DNA from: Luteibacter sp. UNCMF331Sha3.1
Lineage (GTDB): Bacteria; Pseudomonadota; Gammaproteobacteria; Xanthomonadales; Rhodanobacteraceae
NCBI RefSeq assembly: GCF_900109915.1
Contig: NZ_FOBU01000001.1
Span: 1,387,004-1,451,003 of the forward strand
DNA: 64,000 nt
Direction of reading: 5' to 3'
This document shows, piece after piece, positions 37,860 through 47,802 of the stretch. The position numbers and the translations under genes were made by a program. Each line of letters begins with the position of its first letter. Positions within the stretch are counted from its first letter, which is position 1. A model generated the notes under the pieces. That model had not been told where the DNA came from, searched no databases, and worked only from the letters and a program-made list of their open reading frames with translations.

Positions 37860-37927
37860 GCACGTGCCCTGGCGCACCGCCGCGGTAGCGGCGGTGCGGA
37901 TCGCTCGTGTCTTGAGGAGATGTTCCG

Positions 37928-39199
37928 ATGTATCTACGACGTGCAGCGCCTGCGGGCGCTCTGTGCGTGTTGCTGGCTGTCGCGACGATGGGCCGCGCGA
38001 CGCCGTTCGACGAAACGCCGCTCGTCGCGGCACCGCCCGACCTGCGCACGGCGGTGCGCGATGTCTGGCAGGCCAGTCCGCAACGCGACGCGGCCGAGGC
38101 GCGCGTTCGTGCGGCGCGCGAACGCGCGAAGGCGGCGGCGCAACCGGTCTACAACCCTGCCGTGCAGCTCGACGGCGAGAACGCCGATGTCGATCGGCGT
38201 ACCGCCGGCGCCAGCCTGACGCTCGACGTGACCGGCAAGCGCAAGGCGCGCGTGTCCGAGTCCGATGCCGATGTCCGCGCCGCCGAGGCCGCGCTGGCGA
38301 TGGAGCGACGGGACGTCGCGCGCGACTGGCTGAAGAGCTGGGCGTCCCTTGCCCTGGCACGCGAACAGACCGCGCTCGGGCGACGCCGCGTGCAGCTGAT
38401 GCACCGCTTCGACGAACTCGCTGCCCAGCGGCTCGCCGTGGGTGACGTGAGTGCGCCGGAGCGGGACCTCGCGGGCCTGGCGCTCGGGGAGGCGCAGGTG
38501 CAGCAGGCATCGCTCGAGGCCGCCGAGGCGGCGGCGCTCGCCGCGCTGAACACGCTCGCCGGCGAGACGAAGGCCGGGTTGCCCGCGCTGCCCCGCGGCC
38601 TGCCCCCCGATGTCGGACCGATCGACGCCGCGACGCTCGCCGATCGCCCGGAGCTCGTCCGGGCACGCGCGGAACAGGATCGCGCGTTTGCCTCGATCGC
38701 GGTGGCGGATCGTCAGCGCCGGCCCGATCCGACCATCAGCCTGACGGGTGGACGGGTACGCAGCGGTACGCGTACCGATCGCGTCGTCGGCATCAGCGTC
38801 TCGCTTCCGCTGCCGGTGTTGAACAGCGGCCGCTACGACGTGGACGCCGCACGCGCGGAAGCCGATGCGGCACAGGCGTCCCGTCAGGCGGCGGCATGGC
38901 GTGCCGACGAGCAGCTGGTGCAGGCGACGGCGACATACAACGCGATGCGCATGGCCGGCGAGAGCTTCCGCGCCGGCCGCGCGGGTGCGTTCGACGATCG
39001 CGTCGCGCTGCTCGACCGGCTCTGGCAGGCGGGCGAGATCGACACGTCCGACTACCTCGTGCAGCTCAGGCAGAGCACCGACACCGCTCTCTCGGGCCTC
39101 GCGCTCGAGAGCCAGACATGGCAGGCGTGGTTCGACTATCTCGCCGCCGCCGGCCGTCTGACCGAATGGGTCGATGGCCATCCGAAGGAATCACCATGA
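37928..39199 (+). CDS. czcC: CzcC-type outer membrane efflux protein (TolC family)
   Basis: The 423-residue protein has a signal peptide (GALCVLLAVATMGRA) and two Ala-rich helical hairpin repeats typical of TolC-family channels: QRDAAEARVRAARERAKAAA, then in the second half RPELVRARAEQDRAFASIAV with PTISLTGGRVRSG. The proline before the beta-barrel parts (NPAVQLDGE) is as in CzcC. It forms the outer membrane exit of an RND heavy-metal pump. Its stop overlaps the adaptor start. The symbol reflects family; the metal is not known. Confidence 0.85.
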   Translation: MYLRRAAPAGALCVLLAVATMGRATPFDETPLVAAPPDLRTAVRDVWQASPQRDAAEARVRAARERAKAAAQPVYNPAVQLDGENADVDRRTAGASLTLDVTGKRKARVSESDADVRAAEAALAMERRDVARDWLKSWASLALAREQTALGRRRVQLMHRFDELAAQRLAVGDVSAPERDLAGLALGEAQVQQASLEAAEAAALAALNTLAGETKAGLPALPRGLPPDVGPIDAATLADRPELVRARAEQDRAFASIAVADRQRRPDPTISLTGGRVRSGTRTDRVVGISVSLPLPVLNSGRYDVDAARAEADAAQASRQAAAWRADEQLVQATATYNAMRMAGESFRAGRAGAFDDRVALLDRLWQAGEIDTSDYLVQLRQSTDTALSGLALESQTWQAWFDYLAAAGRLTEWVDGHPKESP

Positions 39200-40293
39200 A
39201 TCGCATCGCTCTCCGCGCCATCGTCGTCGCGATGGCCGCACTCACCTTTGCCGCCCACGCCGCGGCAACCGACGCGGACGGCGACGATCCGCTCGTCCTC
39301 GACGCGACCGCCATTAAGGAGGCGGGTATCGTCGTGGACGTCGCCGCGCTGCGCACGTCGGTCGACCGGATCAGCGCTCCCGGCGAAGTGAAGGCCGATG
39401 CGTACGCCACGGCGATCGTATCGCCACGCGTCGCGTCGCAGGTCGTGGCGCGCCGGGTCAGACTGGGCGATGACGTCAAGGCGGGCCAGCCGCTGGTGGC
39501 GCTGTCGAGTGTCGAGGTCGCCGAAACGCAGGGGCAGTTGATCGTCGCCAGTCAGGACTGGGCTCGCGTCGCCGCGCTCGGCCCGCAGGCCGTCTCGGCG
39601 CGGCGTTACAACGAAGCGCTGGTCCAGCGCGATCAGGCGAAAGCGAAGCTGCGCGCCTATGGTCTTTCCGACGGGCAGATCGCCCGTTTGATCCAGCGCG
39701 GCTCGTCCGCGGCCGACGGCAGCTTCGAACTGCTCGCTCCCCAGTCCGGCCGCGTGACGACGGACGAGTTCGTCGTCGGCGAGCGGGTCGAGCCGGGCCG
39801 CGTGTTGCTCACGCTGGCCGCCGAGGCGTCGGTGTGGGTGGAAGCACGGCTCGCTCCTGGGGTTGCTGCGCAGGTGCGTCCGGATGCCGACGTGTCCATC
39901 GTCTCGAACGGGAGGACGTTCGCGGGCCGGATCGTGCAGCGCTCGCACCGTACCGACGAAAAGACGCGAACCGTCGCGCTGCGCATTCGCGTGCCGAACG
40001 AGGACGACATGCTCCACCCTGGCGAACTCGTGGAAGCGCGCATCGCGATCGCGTCGCGCACCCGGGAGCTCGCCGTGCCGGCCGCCGCTATCGTCCTGCT
40101 CGGAAACCAGCCCACGGTCTTCGTGCGCGGCAAGCGCGCAGGGCAGTTCGAACCGCTCCCGGTCGAAACCGGCGACACGCACGACGGATGGACGGCGGTC
40201 ACGCAGGGCCTGAAGGCGGGCACGCCGTACGTCAGCCAGGGAGCGTTCTCGCTCAAGGCGCGCATGCTGCGGTCGCAGCTGGGAGACGACTGA
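39196..40293 (+). CDS. czcB: CzcB-type RND periplasmic adaptor
   Basis: The 365-residue protein has a Sec signal (IVVAMAALTFAAHAAA). The membrane-fusion layout follows: a beta-barrel edge (VDRISAPGEVKADAYATAIV), the lipoyl half-motifs (GDDVKAGQPLVALSSVEVAE and FELLAPQSGRVTTDEFVVGE), an alpha hairpin with ARRYNEALVQRDQAKAKL, and a C-terminal domain with VPAAAIVLLGNQPTVFV. It links the inner-membrane pump to the outer-membrane channel. The start overlaps the czcC stop (ATGA) and the stop overlaps the czcA start (TGATG). Confidence 0.88.
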   Translation: MNRIALRAIVVAMAALTFAAHAAATDADGDDPLVLDATAIKEAGIVVDVAALRTSVDRISAPGEVKADAYATAIVSPRVASQVVARRVRLGDDVKAGQPLVALSSVEVAETQGQLIVASQDWARVAALGPQAVSARRYNEALVQRDQAKAKLRAYGLSDGQIARLIQRGSSAADGSFELLAPQSGRVTTDEFVVGERVEPGRVLLTLAAEASVWVEARLAPGVAAQVRPDADVSIVSNGRTFAGRIVQRSHRTDEKTRTVALRIRVPNEDDMLHPGELVEARIAIASRTRELAVPAAAIVLLGNQPTVFVRGKRAGQFEPLPVETGDTHDGWTAVTQGLKAGTPYVSQGAFSLKARMLRSQLGDD

Positions 40294-43200
40294 TGCTGCA
40301 ACGTCTCGTCGCACTCTCCTTGCGTTACAAGGCGCTCGTGCTGGTCGCGTTCGCGGTGGTGGCCGCGCTCGGCATCCACGCCGCGCGCACGCTGCCCATC
40401 GATGCGTTTCCCGACGTCACCCCGGTACAGGTCAACGTCTACACGGAAGCGGCGGGACTCGCCGCGGAAGACGTCGAGCAGCTGCTCACCACGCCCGTGG
40501 AGTCCTCGCTGGCCGGCCTGCCGGGCGTGCACGACATCCGCTCGGTGAGCCTGTTCGGCCTGTCGTATGTATCGGTCTACTTCGACGACGACACGGACAT
40601 CTACTTCGCGCGCCAGCTCGTGAACGAACGCCTGCAACAGGTGGGCGACCGTCTCCCCGCCGGCTACGGCAAGCCGGAGATGGGCCCGAACACCTCCGGA
40701 CTCGGGCAGGTCTTCTGGTACACGGTCGAACGGGCGAACGGTGCCGGAGGGGACGCCTCCTCCGACATGGACCTGCGCACGCTGCAGGACTGGTCCGTGC
40801 GCCTCATCCTGCGCACCGCTCCCGGCGTCGACGACGTCACCTCGTGGGGCGGCCAGCAGAAGCAGTTCCAGGTGCGCGTGGATCCGCTGCGCCTGATCGC
40901 GCACGACCTCGGCTTCCGCGATCTGATCCAGGCGCTGGAGGCGAACAACGCGCAGGTCGGCGGCAACGTGATCGACGTGGGCCGCGAGCAGTACCTCGTG
41001 CGCGGCCTTGGTCTCGTCAGGAATGCCGACGACATCGGCGACATCGTGCTGAAGACGGAGGATGGCACGCCCGTGCTCGTGCGCGACGTCGCGGTCGTGA
41101 CCGAAGCCGGCGCACCGCGTACCGGTGCCGTCACCCGCGATGGCAAGGAGGTGGTGATGGGCCAGGCGCTCGCCCGCATCGGCGAGAACGCGAAGAGCGT
41201 CGTCGATGCAGTGAAGGCGAGGCTCGACACGGTGAGACGCGTGCTACCCGAAGGCGTGGCGATCAGACCGGTCTACGAGCGGACGGATCTGGTCGACGCG
41301 GCGACGGGAACCGCCGTACGCGCGCTGGTCGAAGGGGCCATCCTGGTCGCGCTGGTGTTGTTCGTGTTCCTCGGCGAACTGCGCAGCGCGCTCATCGTCA
41401 TCGTCACCCTGCCCCTCGCCATGCTGATCGCCTTCATCGGCATGCGACAGGCGGGCCTCTCCGCCAACCTGATGTCGCTGGCCGGTCTCGCGATCGGCAT
41501 CGGCATGATGGTGGACGGCGCCGTGGTGATGGTCGAGAACGCCTTCCGCCTCATGGCGGAACGAAAGGCGCGCGGCGAACCGGTCGATCGTGCCGCGTCC
41601 GTGTTGCAGGCCGCGCGCGAGGTGGCCGGCCCGATCGCGTTCGCCATCCTGATCATCGTCGTCGTCTTCCTGCCGCTGTTCAGCCTGCGGGGGCTCGAAG
41701 GCAAGATGTTCAAGCCGATGGCCTTCAACATCGCCTTCGCCATGGCCGGCTCGCTGCTGCTCTCGCTGACGTTGGTACCCGTGCTGGCGGCGATGTTCCT
41801 GACGCCGAAGGAAGATCGCGACACGCGCCTCGTCGCCGTGCTCAAGCGCGGCTACGCGCGCGTGCTCGCGTGGTCGCTGGCACGGCGGGGCGTCGTCGTC
41901 GGGATCGCGGTCGCGTCGCTCGCCGCCACGGTCGCGATGTTTCCGCTGCTCGGCAAGGAGTTCATGCCCGATCTGCGCGAAGGCGCGATCATGTGGCGCA
42001 TCACGTCCATCCCCTCCGCGTCGCTCGACGAATCGATCGCCATCTCCAACCGGGTCTCGGCGCGGATCAAGGCGGCGTTTCCGGAAGTGGAGACCACGCT
42101 GGCCATGATCGGGCGCGCGGAAAAAGGCGAGACCGCCGACGTGAACTACATGGAGGTGTACACGCCGCTGAAGCCGAAGGATCAGTGGCGCGACGGCAAG
42201 ACGCTCGACGCTATCGAAGACGACATGCAGCGCGAGCTCGCCGCGCTCCTGCCGACGGCGGTCGTGAGTTACACGCAGCCGATCCAGATGCGTGTCGAGG
42301 AGCTCATCTCCGGCGTGCGGGCGACGCTGGCGCTCAAGCTCTACGGCGACGATCTCGCCGAGCTCGATCGTGTGAGCGCGAAGCTCAAGAACGTGCTCGC
42401 CACCGTGCCGGGTGTGGCCGACCTCTCGCTGGAAGCGAACGTCGGCAAGCCGCAGATCCGCATCGCCGTGGATCGCGCCGCGCTCGCGCGTTACGGCCTC
42501 AACGCGGAGGATGTGCTCACCGTCGTGCGCAACGGCGTCGGCGGCGAACCCGTCGGCACGCTGATCGCCGGCGTGAAGCGCTTCGACATCGCGGTGCGGC
42601 TCGACGATGCCAGCAAGCGTTCGATCCAGGCCGTCGAGCGCATTCCCCTCCGCACGGCGTCGGGGGCGCTGGTCCGGCTCGATCAGGTGGCGACGATCGA
42701 TACCGTGGAAGGCTACTCGTTCATCCGTCGCGAACAGCTCCAGCGTTACGCGGTGATCCAGATGGACGTGCGCGGGCGGGACGTGGACGGGTTCGTGAAG
42801 GACGCCGATAGCGCCATCGCCGCGGCCGTGACGCTTCCGCCGGGTTACTACACGGCCTGGGGTGGCGCGTTCGAGAACCAGCAGCGTGCACTGACGCGGC
42901 TGGCGATCATCGTCCCGGTGACGATCTTCGTCATCTTCATGCTGCTCTACACCGCGTTCGGTTCGCTGCGCCACGCGGCGCTGATCCTCGCCAACGTGCC
43001 GTTCGCGACCATCGGCGGCGTCGCGGCGCTCTTCCTGACGGGACAGTACCTTTCGGTACCGTCGGCGATCGGCTTCATCGCCGTCTTCGGCGTGGCGATG
43101 CTCAACGGTATCGTGCTGGTCAGCTTCCTCAACGGACTTCGTGCGACGGGCGGCCTCGACGTGCGCGACGCGGTCGTCCGGGGCACGGCGCTACGCCTTC

Positions 43201-43400
43201 GTCCCGTGCTGATGACGGCGAGCGTCGCGATCCTGGGCCTGTTGCCCATGCTGGTCTCCAGCGGCGTCGGTGCGGAAACGCAGCGACCGCTGGCGACGGT
43301 GGTGGTCGGTGGGCTGATCACGTCCACCCTGCTGACCCTGGTGCTGCTGCCGGTGATCTACGATTGGATGGAACAACGGCGCGCCGCGCGGAGCCGTTGA
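40293..43400 (+). CDS. czcA: CzcA/CusA-type heavy-metal RND pump
   Basis: The 1035-residue protein has the HME-RND architecture: one N-terminal membrane segment, a large periplasmic loop, six membrane segments, a second loop and a final five. The start LRYKALVLVAFAVVAALG, PIDAFPDVTPVQVNVYTEA and GLPGVHDIRSVSLFGLSYV are family blocks. The fourth membrane segment reads GIGMMVDGAVVMVENAF with the proton-relay Asp at about residue 407. This form, with MVDGAVVMVEN, is closest to the divalent-cation subgroups and not to a classic Cus pump, but the metal (Co/Zn/Cd/Ni or Cu/Ag) is not settled. No regulator gene is adjacent. Confidence 0.92.
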   Translation: MLQRLVALSLRYKALVLVAFAVVAALGIHAARTLPIDAFPDVTPVQVNVYTEAAGLAAEDVEQLLTTPVESSLAGLPGVHDIRSVSLFGLSYVSVYFDDDTDIYFARQLVNERLQQVGDRLPAGYGKPEMGPNTSGLGQVFWYTVERANGAGGDASSDMDLRTLQDWSVRLILRTAPGVDDVTSWGGQQKQFQVRVDPLRLIAHDLGFRDLIQALEANNAQVGGNVIDVGREQYLVRGLGLVRNADDIGDIVLKTEDGTPVLVRDVAVVTEAGAPRTGAVTRDGKEVVMGQALARIGENAKSVVDAVKARLDTVRRVLPEGVAIRPVYERTDLVDAATGTAVRALVEGAILVALVLFVFLGELRSALIVIVTLPLAMLIAFIGMRQAGLSANLMSLAGLAIGIGMMVDGAVVMVENAFRLMAERKARGEPVDRAASVLQAAREVAGPIAFAILIIVVVFLPLFSLRGLEGKMFKPMAFNIAFAMAGSLLLSLTLVPVLAAMFLTPKEDRDTRLVAVLKRGYARVLAWSLARRGVVVGIAVASLAATVAMFPLLGKEFMPDLREGAIMWRITSIPSASLDESIAISNRVSARIKAAFPEVETTLAMIGRAEKGETADVNYMEVYTPLKPKDQWRDGKTLDAIEDDMQRELAALLPTAVVSYTQPIQMRVEELISGVRATLALKLYGDDLAELDRVSAKLKNVLATVPGVADLSLEANVGKPQIRIAVDRAALARYGLNAEDVLTVVRNGVGGEPVGTLIAGVKRFDIAVRLDDASKRSIQAVERIPLRTASGALVRLDQVATIDTVEGYSFIRREQLQRYAVIQMDVRGRDVDGFVKDADSAIAAAVTLPPGYYTAWGGAFENQQRALTRLAIIVPVTIFVIFMLLYTAFGSLRHAALILANVPFATIGGVAALFLTGQYLSVPSAIGFIAVFGVAMLNGIVLVSFLNGLRATGGLDVRDAVVRGTALRLRPVLMTASVAILGLLPMLVSSGVGAETQRPLATVVVGGLITSTLLTLVLLPVIYDWMEQRRAARSR

Positions 43401-43407
43401 ACGGCGT

Positions 43408-44544
43408 TCACCGCGTGGCCGCGTGCACTGTCATGGCGAGCGCCTTCAGGGCGCTCTCCGTGCCCGGGCACGTGTCGTTGGCCAGAAGCACGAAGCCCTG
43501 CCCCGTCGCCGGATAGAGCACCACCTGGCTCGACATGCCGAACGATCCACCACCGTGCCAGAGGACGCGCTCGCCGCGGTCGAGCGATGCGTTCCAGATC
43601 ATGCCGCGGCCGTCCACGGCGTCGCCGCGAAGGATCGCGTGCGCCTGCGCGATCACCGGATCGGCTTCGTCGAGGTGTCGCGCGACATAGCGGGCCATGT
43701 CGCGCGTGTCCGAGTACAGGCCCCAGCTGGGGCCGGCGTTGAGCGTGTGATACGGCGCGGGGACGCCGTTCCGGTCGTAACCCGTCGCCAGGCGGGCACG
43801 CTGGCTTTCCGCGACGGCGAACCCGGTGTCGGACATCTTGAGAGGCTGGAGGATCGCGGTGCGCAGCCATGTCTCGAAGGGCGCACCGTAGACCTGCGCG
43901 ACCCCCATGGCGATGACCTTCATGGCGGCGTTGGAGTAAGCCTCCGTCGCGCCCGGAACGGTGCGAAGGCTCGCCTCGTGCAGCGCGGCCGGGAAGTCGG
44001 CGGGCGTGAAGTCGCGTTCCACCGCCAGCAGACGGGCGGGTCGGCTGGCGACGTCCGGAGCGCTCATGGCCGCGTCGGTGTCGGGGATGTCCCGGGGCAT
44101 GCCGGAGGTATGGGTGGCGAGCGTTCGCAGGGTGATGGGGCGCCCGTTCTTCTGGAGATTCGGCCATGCACCGGGAAGGTAGGTGCGGAAATCCGCATCC
44201 AGCGCCATGCGCCCTTCGTGCACGGCCTTCGCGGCCAGCATGCCGGTGAAGGTCTTCGTGACGGAGGCGAGTTCGTAGAGCGTATCCGGCGTCGCCAGCT
44301 GCCGACGCCCCCTGAGCGTGCTGCCGTAATCGTAGAAGTGGGGCGATGTCGCCGCGCCATCCACCACGGCGAGGGAAAGGCCCACCCGGCAGGTGTCGGC
44401 GAAGAAGGCGGTCGCCGCGGAGCCGACCGCGTTGTCGAGTGCCGTGCGCCGCGGATTGTCCGTCGGCACCGTGGCGGCCTGGACGCTGGCCGTCGCGAGA
44501 ACGAGGAGGACGAGTGCCTTGGACGCGAATCGGGCGGGAGCCAT
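43408..44544 (-). CDS. class C beta-lactamase-like serine hydrolase
   Basis: The 378-residue protein has a Sec signal (FASKALVLLVLATASVQAA). The SxxK motif is SVTK with Ser94 and Lys97, the YxN motif is YSN around residue 205, and the KTG-equivalent is HGG (VLWHGGGSFG). These are AmpC/DD-peptidase family features, and the length is typical. HGG is shared by AmpC-like enzymes and esterases, so activity may be lactamase, peptidase or esterase. It is convergent with the metal pump gene, eight bases from its stop. Confidence 0.85.
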   Translation of the reverse strand: MAPARFASKALVLLVLATASVQAATVPTDNPRRTALDNAVGSAATAFFADTCRVGLSLAVVDGAATSPHFYDYGSTLRGRRQLATPDTLYELASVTKTFTGMLAAKAVHEGRMALDADFRTYLPGAWPNLQKNGRPITLRTLATHTSGMPRDIPDTDAAMSAPDVASRPARLLAVERDFTPADFPAALHEASLRTVPGATEAYSNAAMKVIAMGVAQVYGAPFETWLRTAILQPLKMSDTGFAVAESQRARLATGYDRNGVPAPYHTLNAGPSWGLYSDTRDMARYVARHLDEADPVIAQAHAILRGDAVDGRGMIWNASLDRGERVLWHGGGSFGMSSQVVLYPATGQGFVLLANDTCPGTESALKALAMTVHAATR

Positions 44545-44659
44545 GCGAAGTCCGGTGAGAGCGGGAGCCTCGCCATGGTACCGGCTTCAGAAATTGGTAA
44601 ATCTGCCGAAATCATCAGAACAGCCACATTCTGTGGTCTCGCAGGTCCGGCAGGTTCCC

Positions 44660-46714
44660 ATGCTCGCAAGCAGCTACAGCGGCATTCTCGTCGTGTTCTC
44701 GCTCATCGTGGCGGTGCTGGCGTCGTACACGGCGCTGAACATGGCCGGACGCGTGGCGAGCACCCGTGGCCGGGCCTCGGCGCTCTGGCTGATCGGCGGC
44801 TCCGTCGCCATGGGCTTCGGCATCTGGTCGATGCATTTCGTCGGCATGCTGGCGTTCCGCCTGCCTATCGCGGTCGGCTACGACCTGGGCCTGACCACGC
44901 TTTCGCTCGTGATCGCGGTGGTGTCCTCCGCGTTCGCCCTGTGGCTGGTGTGCCTGGCCGAGCTGCCCCGGCGACGCCTCGTCGGCGGGGCGGTGCTCAT
45001 GGGCGCCGGGATCGCGGCGATGCATTACACCGGCATGGCCGCGATGAAGATGCAGCCGGGCGTGATCTACGATCCCTGGCTGTTCGCCGCCTCGGTCGCC
45101 ATCGCCGTGGTGGCCTCGGGCGCCGCGCTCTGGATCGCCTTCCGCCTGCGGCACGACGGCGAGCGCGTGGTGCTGGCGCGCCTCGGCGCGTCGCTCGTGA
45201 TGGGCTGCGCCATCGTCGGCATGCATTACACCGGCATGGCGGCGTCCCGGTTTCCGCTGGGCAGCTGGTGCGGGGCGGCCAACTCCGGACTGGACGCCAA
45301 ATGGCTGGCCGTCGTCGTGATTCTCGTCAGCCTCGCGGTGTTCGCCATCGCGCTGGTGATCGCGATGCTCGACGTGCGCGCCGACGCGCTGGCCATCTCG
45401 CTCGACCGCGCCAACAGCGAACTCGTGCAGCTGGCCCTGCACGACAACCTCACCCGCCTGCCCAACCGCGTGCTGCTCGGCGACCGCATGGACCAGGCCA
45501 TCCACAAGGCATCGCGCGAGAAGAGCCGGTTCGCCGTGCTGTTCATCGACCTGGACGGCTTCAAGGCGGTCAACGACGTCTATGGCCACCACACCGGCGA
45601 CCTGTTGCTGAAGCGCGTCTCCGACCGCATCCTCGCGACCACGCGCAGCGAAGACACGGTGGCGCGCCTCGGCGGCGACGAGTTCGTGGCGGTCTTCGAC
45701 GTCGCGCGCCCGGAAGACGCGGCGTTGCACGCGCAGCGCCTGGTCGACACGCTGGGCGCGGCGTACGAGATCGAAGGGAACACCGTGCATGTCGCGGCGA
45801 GCATCGGCATCGCGATCTACCCCGGCAACGGGCAGACGACGCATGAGCTAATGATCAACGCGGACGCCGCGATGTACCACGCCAAGGAGCAGGGCCGTAA
45901 CGGCTACTGCTTCTTCGAGAGCGCGATGAACGCCAACGTGCACCAGCAGCTACAGCTGCAGCAGGACCTCCGCCGCGCGGTCGACCGCGGCGAGTTCGTG
46001 CTGCACTACCAGCCCAAGTTCGTGTCCCCCAGCGGCCCGGTGGTCGGCGTGGAAGCGCTGCTGCGCTGGCAGAAGCCCGGTGCCGGGCTCGTGGCACCGG
46101 ACGAATTCCTCGCGGTGGCGGAGCGTACCGGCCTCATCGTGCCGATCGGCAACTGGGTGATCGACGAAGCCTGCCGGCAGATGCGCGAATGGCAGCGCGA
46201 AGGTCACACGGACTGGACCGTCGCGGTCAATCTTTCCACCGTGCAGCTCACGCACGCGGGCCTCGTCGACGTGCTGGGCGAAACCCTCGCGCGCCATGCG
46301 CTGGCACCGCGTCATCTGGTGCTCGAAGTGACCGAATCCACGGCGATGCGCGATGCCGAGGCCAGCCTCGCCATCCTCAACCAGCTCGCGGCGCTGGGCG
46401 TCGGCATCTCCATCGACGATTTCGGTACCGGTTATTCGAGCCTTCTCTACCTGAAACAGTTGCCCGCGGACGAGCTGAAGATCGATCGTGGATTCGTCAC
46501 CGAACTCAGTCATGGCAACGACGACGAAGCGATCGTTTCGGCGATCATCGCGCTGGGCAAGACGCTGGGCCTGAAGATCGTGGCCGAGGGCGTCGAGACG
46601 ACGGAACAGCAGGAGCTGCTGACGCGGCTCGGCTGCAACGCGCTCCAGGGCTACCTGCTCGGCAGCCCCGTGCCTGCGGACCAGCTGGTCGGCAGCACGC
46701 CCGCGGTCGTCTGA
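44660..46714 (+). CDS. MHYT-GGDEF-EAL c-di-GMP signalling protein
   Basis: The 684-residue protein starts with seven membrane segments forming the MHYT domain: the repeated motif appears as WSMHFVGMLAF, AAMHYTGMAAM and VGMHYTGMAAS. The MHYT domain is thought to sense oxygen, CO or NO through metal. A GGDEF domain follows with RLGGDEFVAVF near residue 337, then an EAL domain with EALLRW near 464, DDFGTGYSSLLYLKQLP and VAEGVET. Both catalytic motifs are intact, so it could make and break c-di-GMP. Its ATG is 115 bases from the divergent beta-lactamase-like gene. Confidence 0.93.
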   Translation: MLASSYSGILVVFSLIVAVLASYTALNMAGRVASTRGRASALWLIGGSVAMGFGIWSMHFVGMLAFRLPIAVGYDLGLTTLSLVIAVVSSAFALWLVCLAELPRRRLVGGAVLMGAGIAAMHYTGMAAMKMQPGVIYDPWLFAASVAIAVVASGAALWIAFRLRHDGERVVLARLGASLVMGCAIVGMHYTGMAASRFPLGSWCGAANSGLDAKWLAVVVILVSLAVFAIALVIAMLDVRADALAISLDRANSELVQLALHDNLTRLPNRVLLGDRMDQAIHKASREKSRFAVLFIDLDGFKAVNDVYGHHTGDLLLKRVSDRILATTRSEDTVARLGGDEFVAVFDVARPEDAALHAQRLVDTLGAAYEIEGNTVHVAASIGIAIYPGNGQTTHELMINADAAMYHAKEQGRNGYCFFESAMNANVHQQLQLQQDLRRAVDRGEFVLHYQPKFVSPSGPVVGVEALLRWQKPGAGLVAPDEFLAVAERTGLIVPIGNWVIDEACRQMREWQREGHTDWTVAVNLSTVQLTHAGLVDVLGETLARHALAPRHLVLEVTESTAMRDAEASLAILNQLAALGVGISIDDFGTGYSSLLYLKQLPADELKIDRGFVTELSHGNDDEAIVSAIIALGKTLGLKIVAEGVETTEQQELLTRLGCNALQGYLLGSPVPADQLVGSTPAVV

Positions 46715-46715
46715 A

Positions 46716-47162
46716 TCACTTTCGCGCGCGGGGTTTCGCGCGCGCGCGTTTGCCGATCGTCGCCGGCTGCATCGGATCCTTCGGGCCGCCGCGGGACCCC
46801 GTTTCCAGGCGCTCCATCCACGAGAGCGCGTCGACGTACGTCAGAAAATGCTGGAGATAGGCCGGCGAGGCGTCGCGCATCAGCGCGATCGAGCGGTGCA
46901 CCAGCGCACTGGAATTGAGAGGACCCGCGTCCTCGGCCGTGTACGCGAGTGTTTCGCGCATCTGGCTTTCGGTGCGGACGCGCGACCAGAGGGCGCGAAA
47001 CGGATCGAGGAGGCCCAGCTCGGGATACGGCACGGCCGCGGCGGCATCGCGCGTCGCCGCGCGTGCGGCGAGCTCGTCGGCCAGCAGGCCGAGCGGCCCG
47101 CGCCCGGTCGCCTGCGCGGCCGGCGGCGCGTCGGCCTCGGGCGCGCGATGCTTACGGGCCAT
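46716..47162 (-). CDS. DUF2894 domain protein
   Basis: The 148-residue protein is last in the motor-like operon. It reads GPLGLLADELAARAATRDAA, then PELGLLDPFRALWSRVRTES and LVHRSIALMRDASPAYLQHF, and ends with a basic tail (KRARAKPRARK). This is the DUF2894 layout. The domain is found almost only next to DUF3348 and DUF802 genes in beta- and gammaproteobacteria. No enzymatic motif is visible. The basic tail could contact nucleic acid or a membrane; the function is unknown. It overlaps the upstream gene by 11 bases. Confidence 0.8.
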   Translation of the reverse strand: MARKHRAPEADAPPAAQATGRGPLGLLADELAARAATRDAAAAVPYPELGLLDPFRALWSRVRTESQMRETLAYTAEDAGPLNSSALVHRSIALMRDASPAYLQHFLTYVDALSWMERLETGSRGGPKDPMQPATIGKRARAKPRARK

Positions 47163-47802
47163 TCGCGGCCTTACCGGTGGTCGACTGCCGGGGCACGGGC
47201 GCCAGCTCGACGCGACGATTCTTCGCACGGCCGTCCTCGTCGGAATTCGCGCCCACCGGCTGCTCGGCACCGAACGCGGCGGCGAACACCGACGAGGCCG
47301 GCACGCCATCGGCGATCAGCGCGCGCGTCACCGTCAGGGCGCGCTGCGCCGAGAGTTCCCAGTTGTCGGCGAACCGCCGATTGCCGTCGTGCACCTGCTG
47401 GTCGTCGGTGAAGCCACTGACCATCAGCAGTTCGCCGCGCGATGCCAGGTACGTCGACAACGGGCCGGAAAGCGTCTTCAGCAGCTCCCGGCCCTCCGGC
47501 TGCAGCTGATCGGAATTGAGCGCGAAGAGCACGCTGCCGCGAATGCCGATGCGACCGTTGACCAGCGTGACGCGCCCCGCCGCGAGCGGCACGGCGAGCG
47601 CTTCCTCGAGCGTGGTGCGACGCTGCTCTTCGGCCTGGCGGTGCTTCACCTCTTCGTCGAGCCGCTGCGACAGCGCCAGCTGCATGCCGATCACACCGAC
47701 CAGGATGAGCACGAACGCGCCCAGCAGCACGGACATCAGGTCGCCGAAGGCGGCCCAGATCGACGTGCCGGACTCGGACTCGAGTTCGAGTTCGTCGCTC
47801 AT
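47152..47802 (-). CDS. MotB/ZorB-like OmpA-family protein
   Basis: The 216-residue protein has a short acidic cytoplasmic start, then one membrane helix with WAAFGDLMSVLLGAFVLILV, whose Asp matches the proton-binding Asp of MotB, TolR and ZorB. The C-terminal OmpA domain (GSVLFALNSDQLQPEGRELL, GFTDDQQVHDGNRRFADN, AKNRRVELAPV) should bind peptidoglycan. It overlaps the upstream MotA-like gene by four bases. The pair fits a membrane ion channel/stator anchored to the cell wall. Confidence 0.88.
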   Translation of the reverse strand: MSDELELESESGTSIWAAFGDLMSVLLGAFVLILVGVIGMQLALSQRLDEEVKHRQAEEQRRTTLEEALAVPLAAGRVTLVNGRIGIRGSVLFALNSDQLQPEGRELLKTLSGPLSTYLASRGELLMVSGFTDDQQVHDGNRRFADNWELSAQRALTVTRALIADGVPASSVFAAAFGAEQPVGANSDEDGRAKNRRVELAPVPRQSTTGKAANGP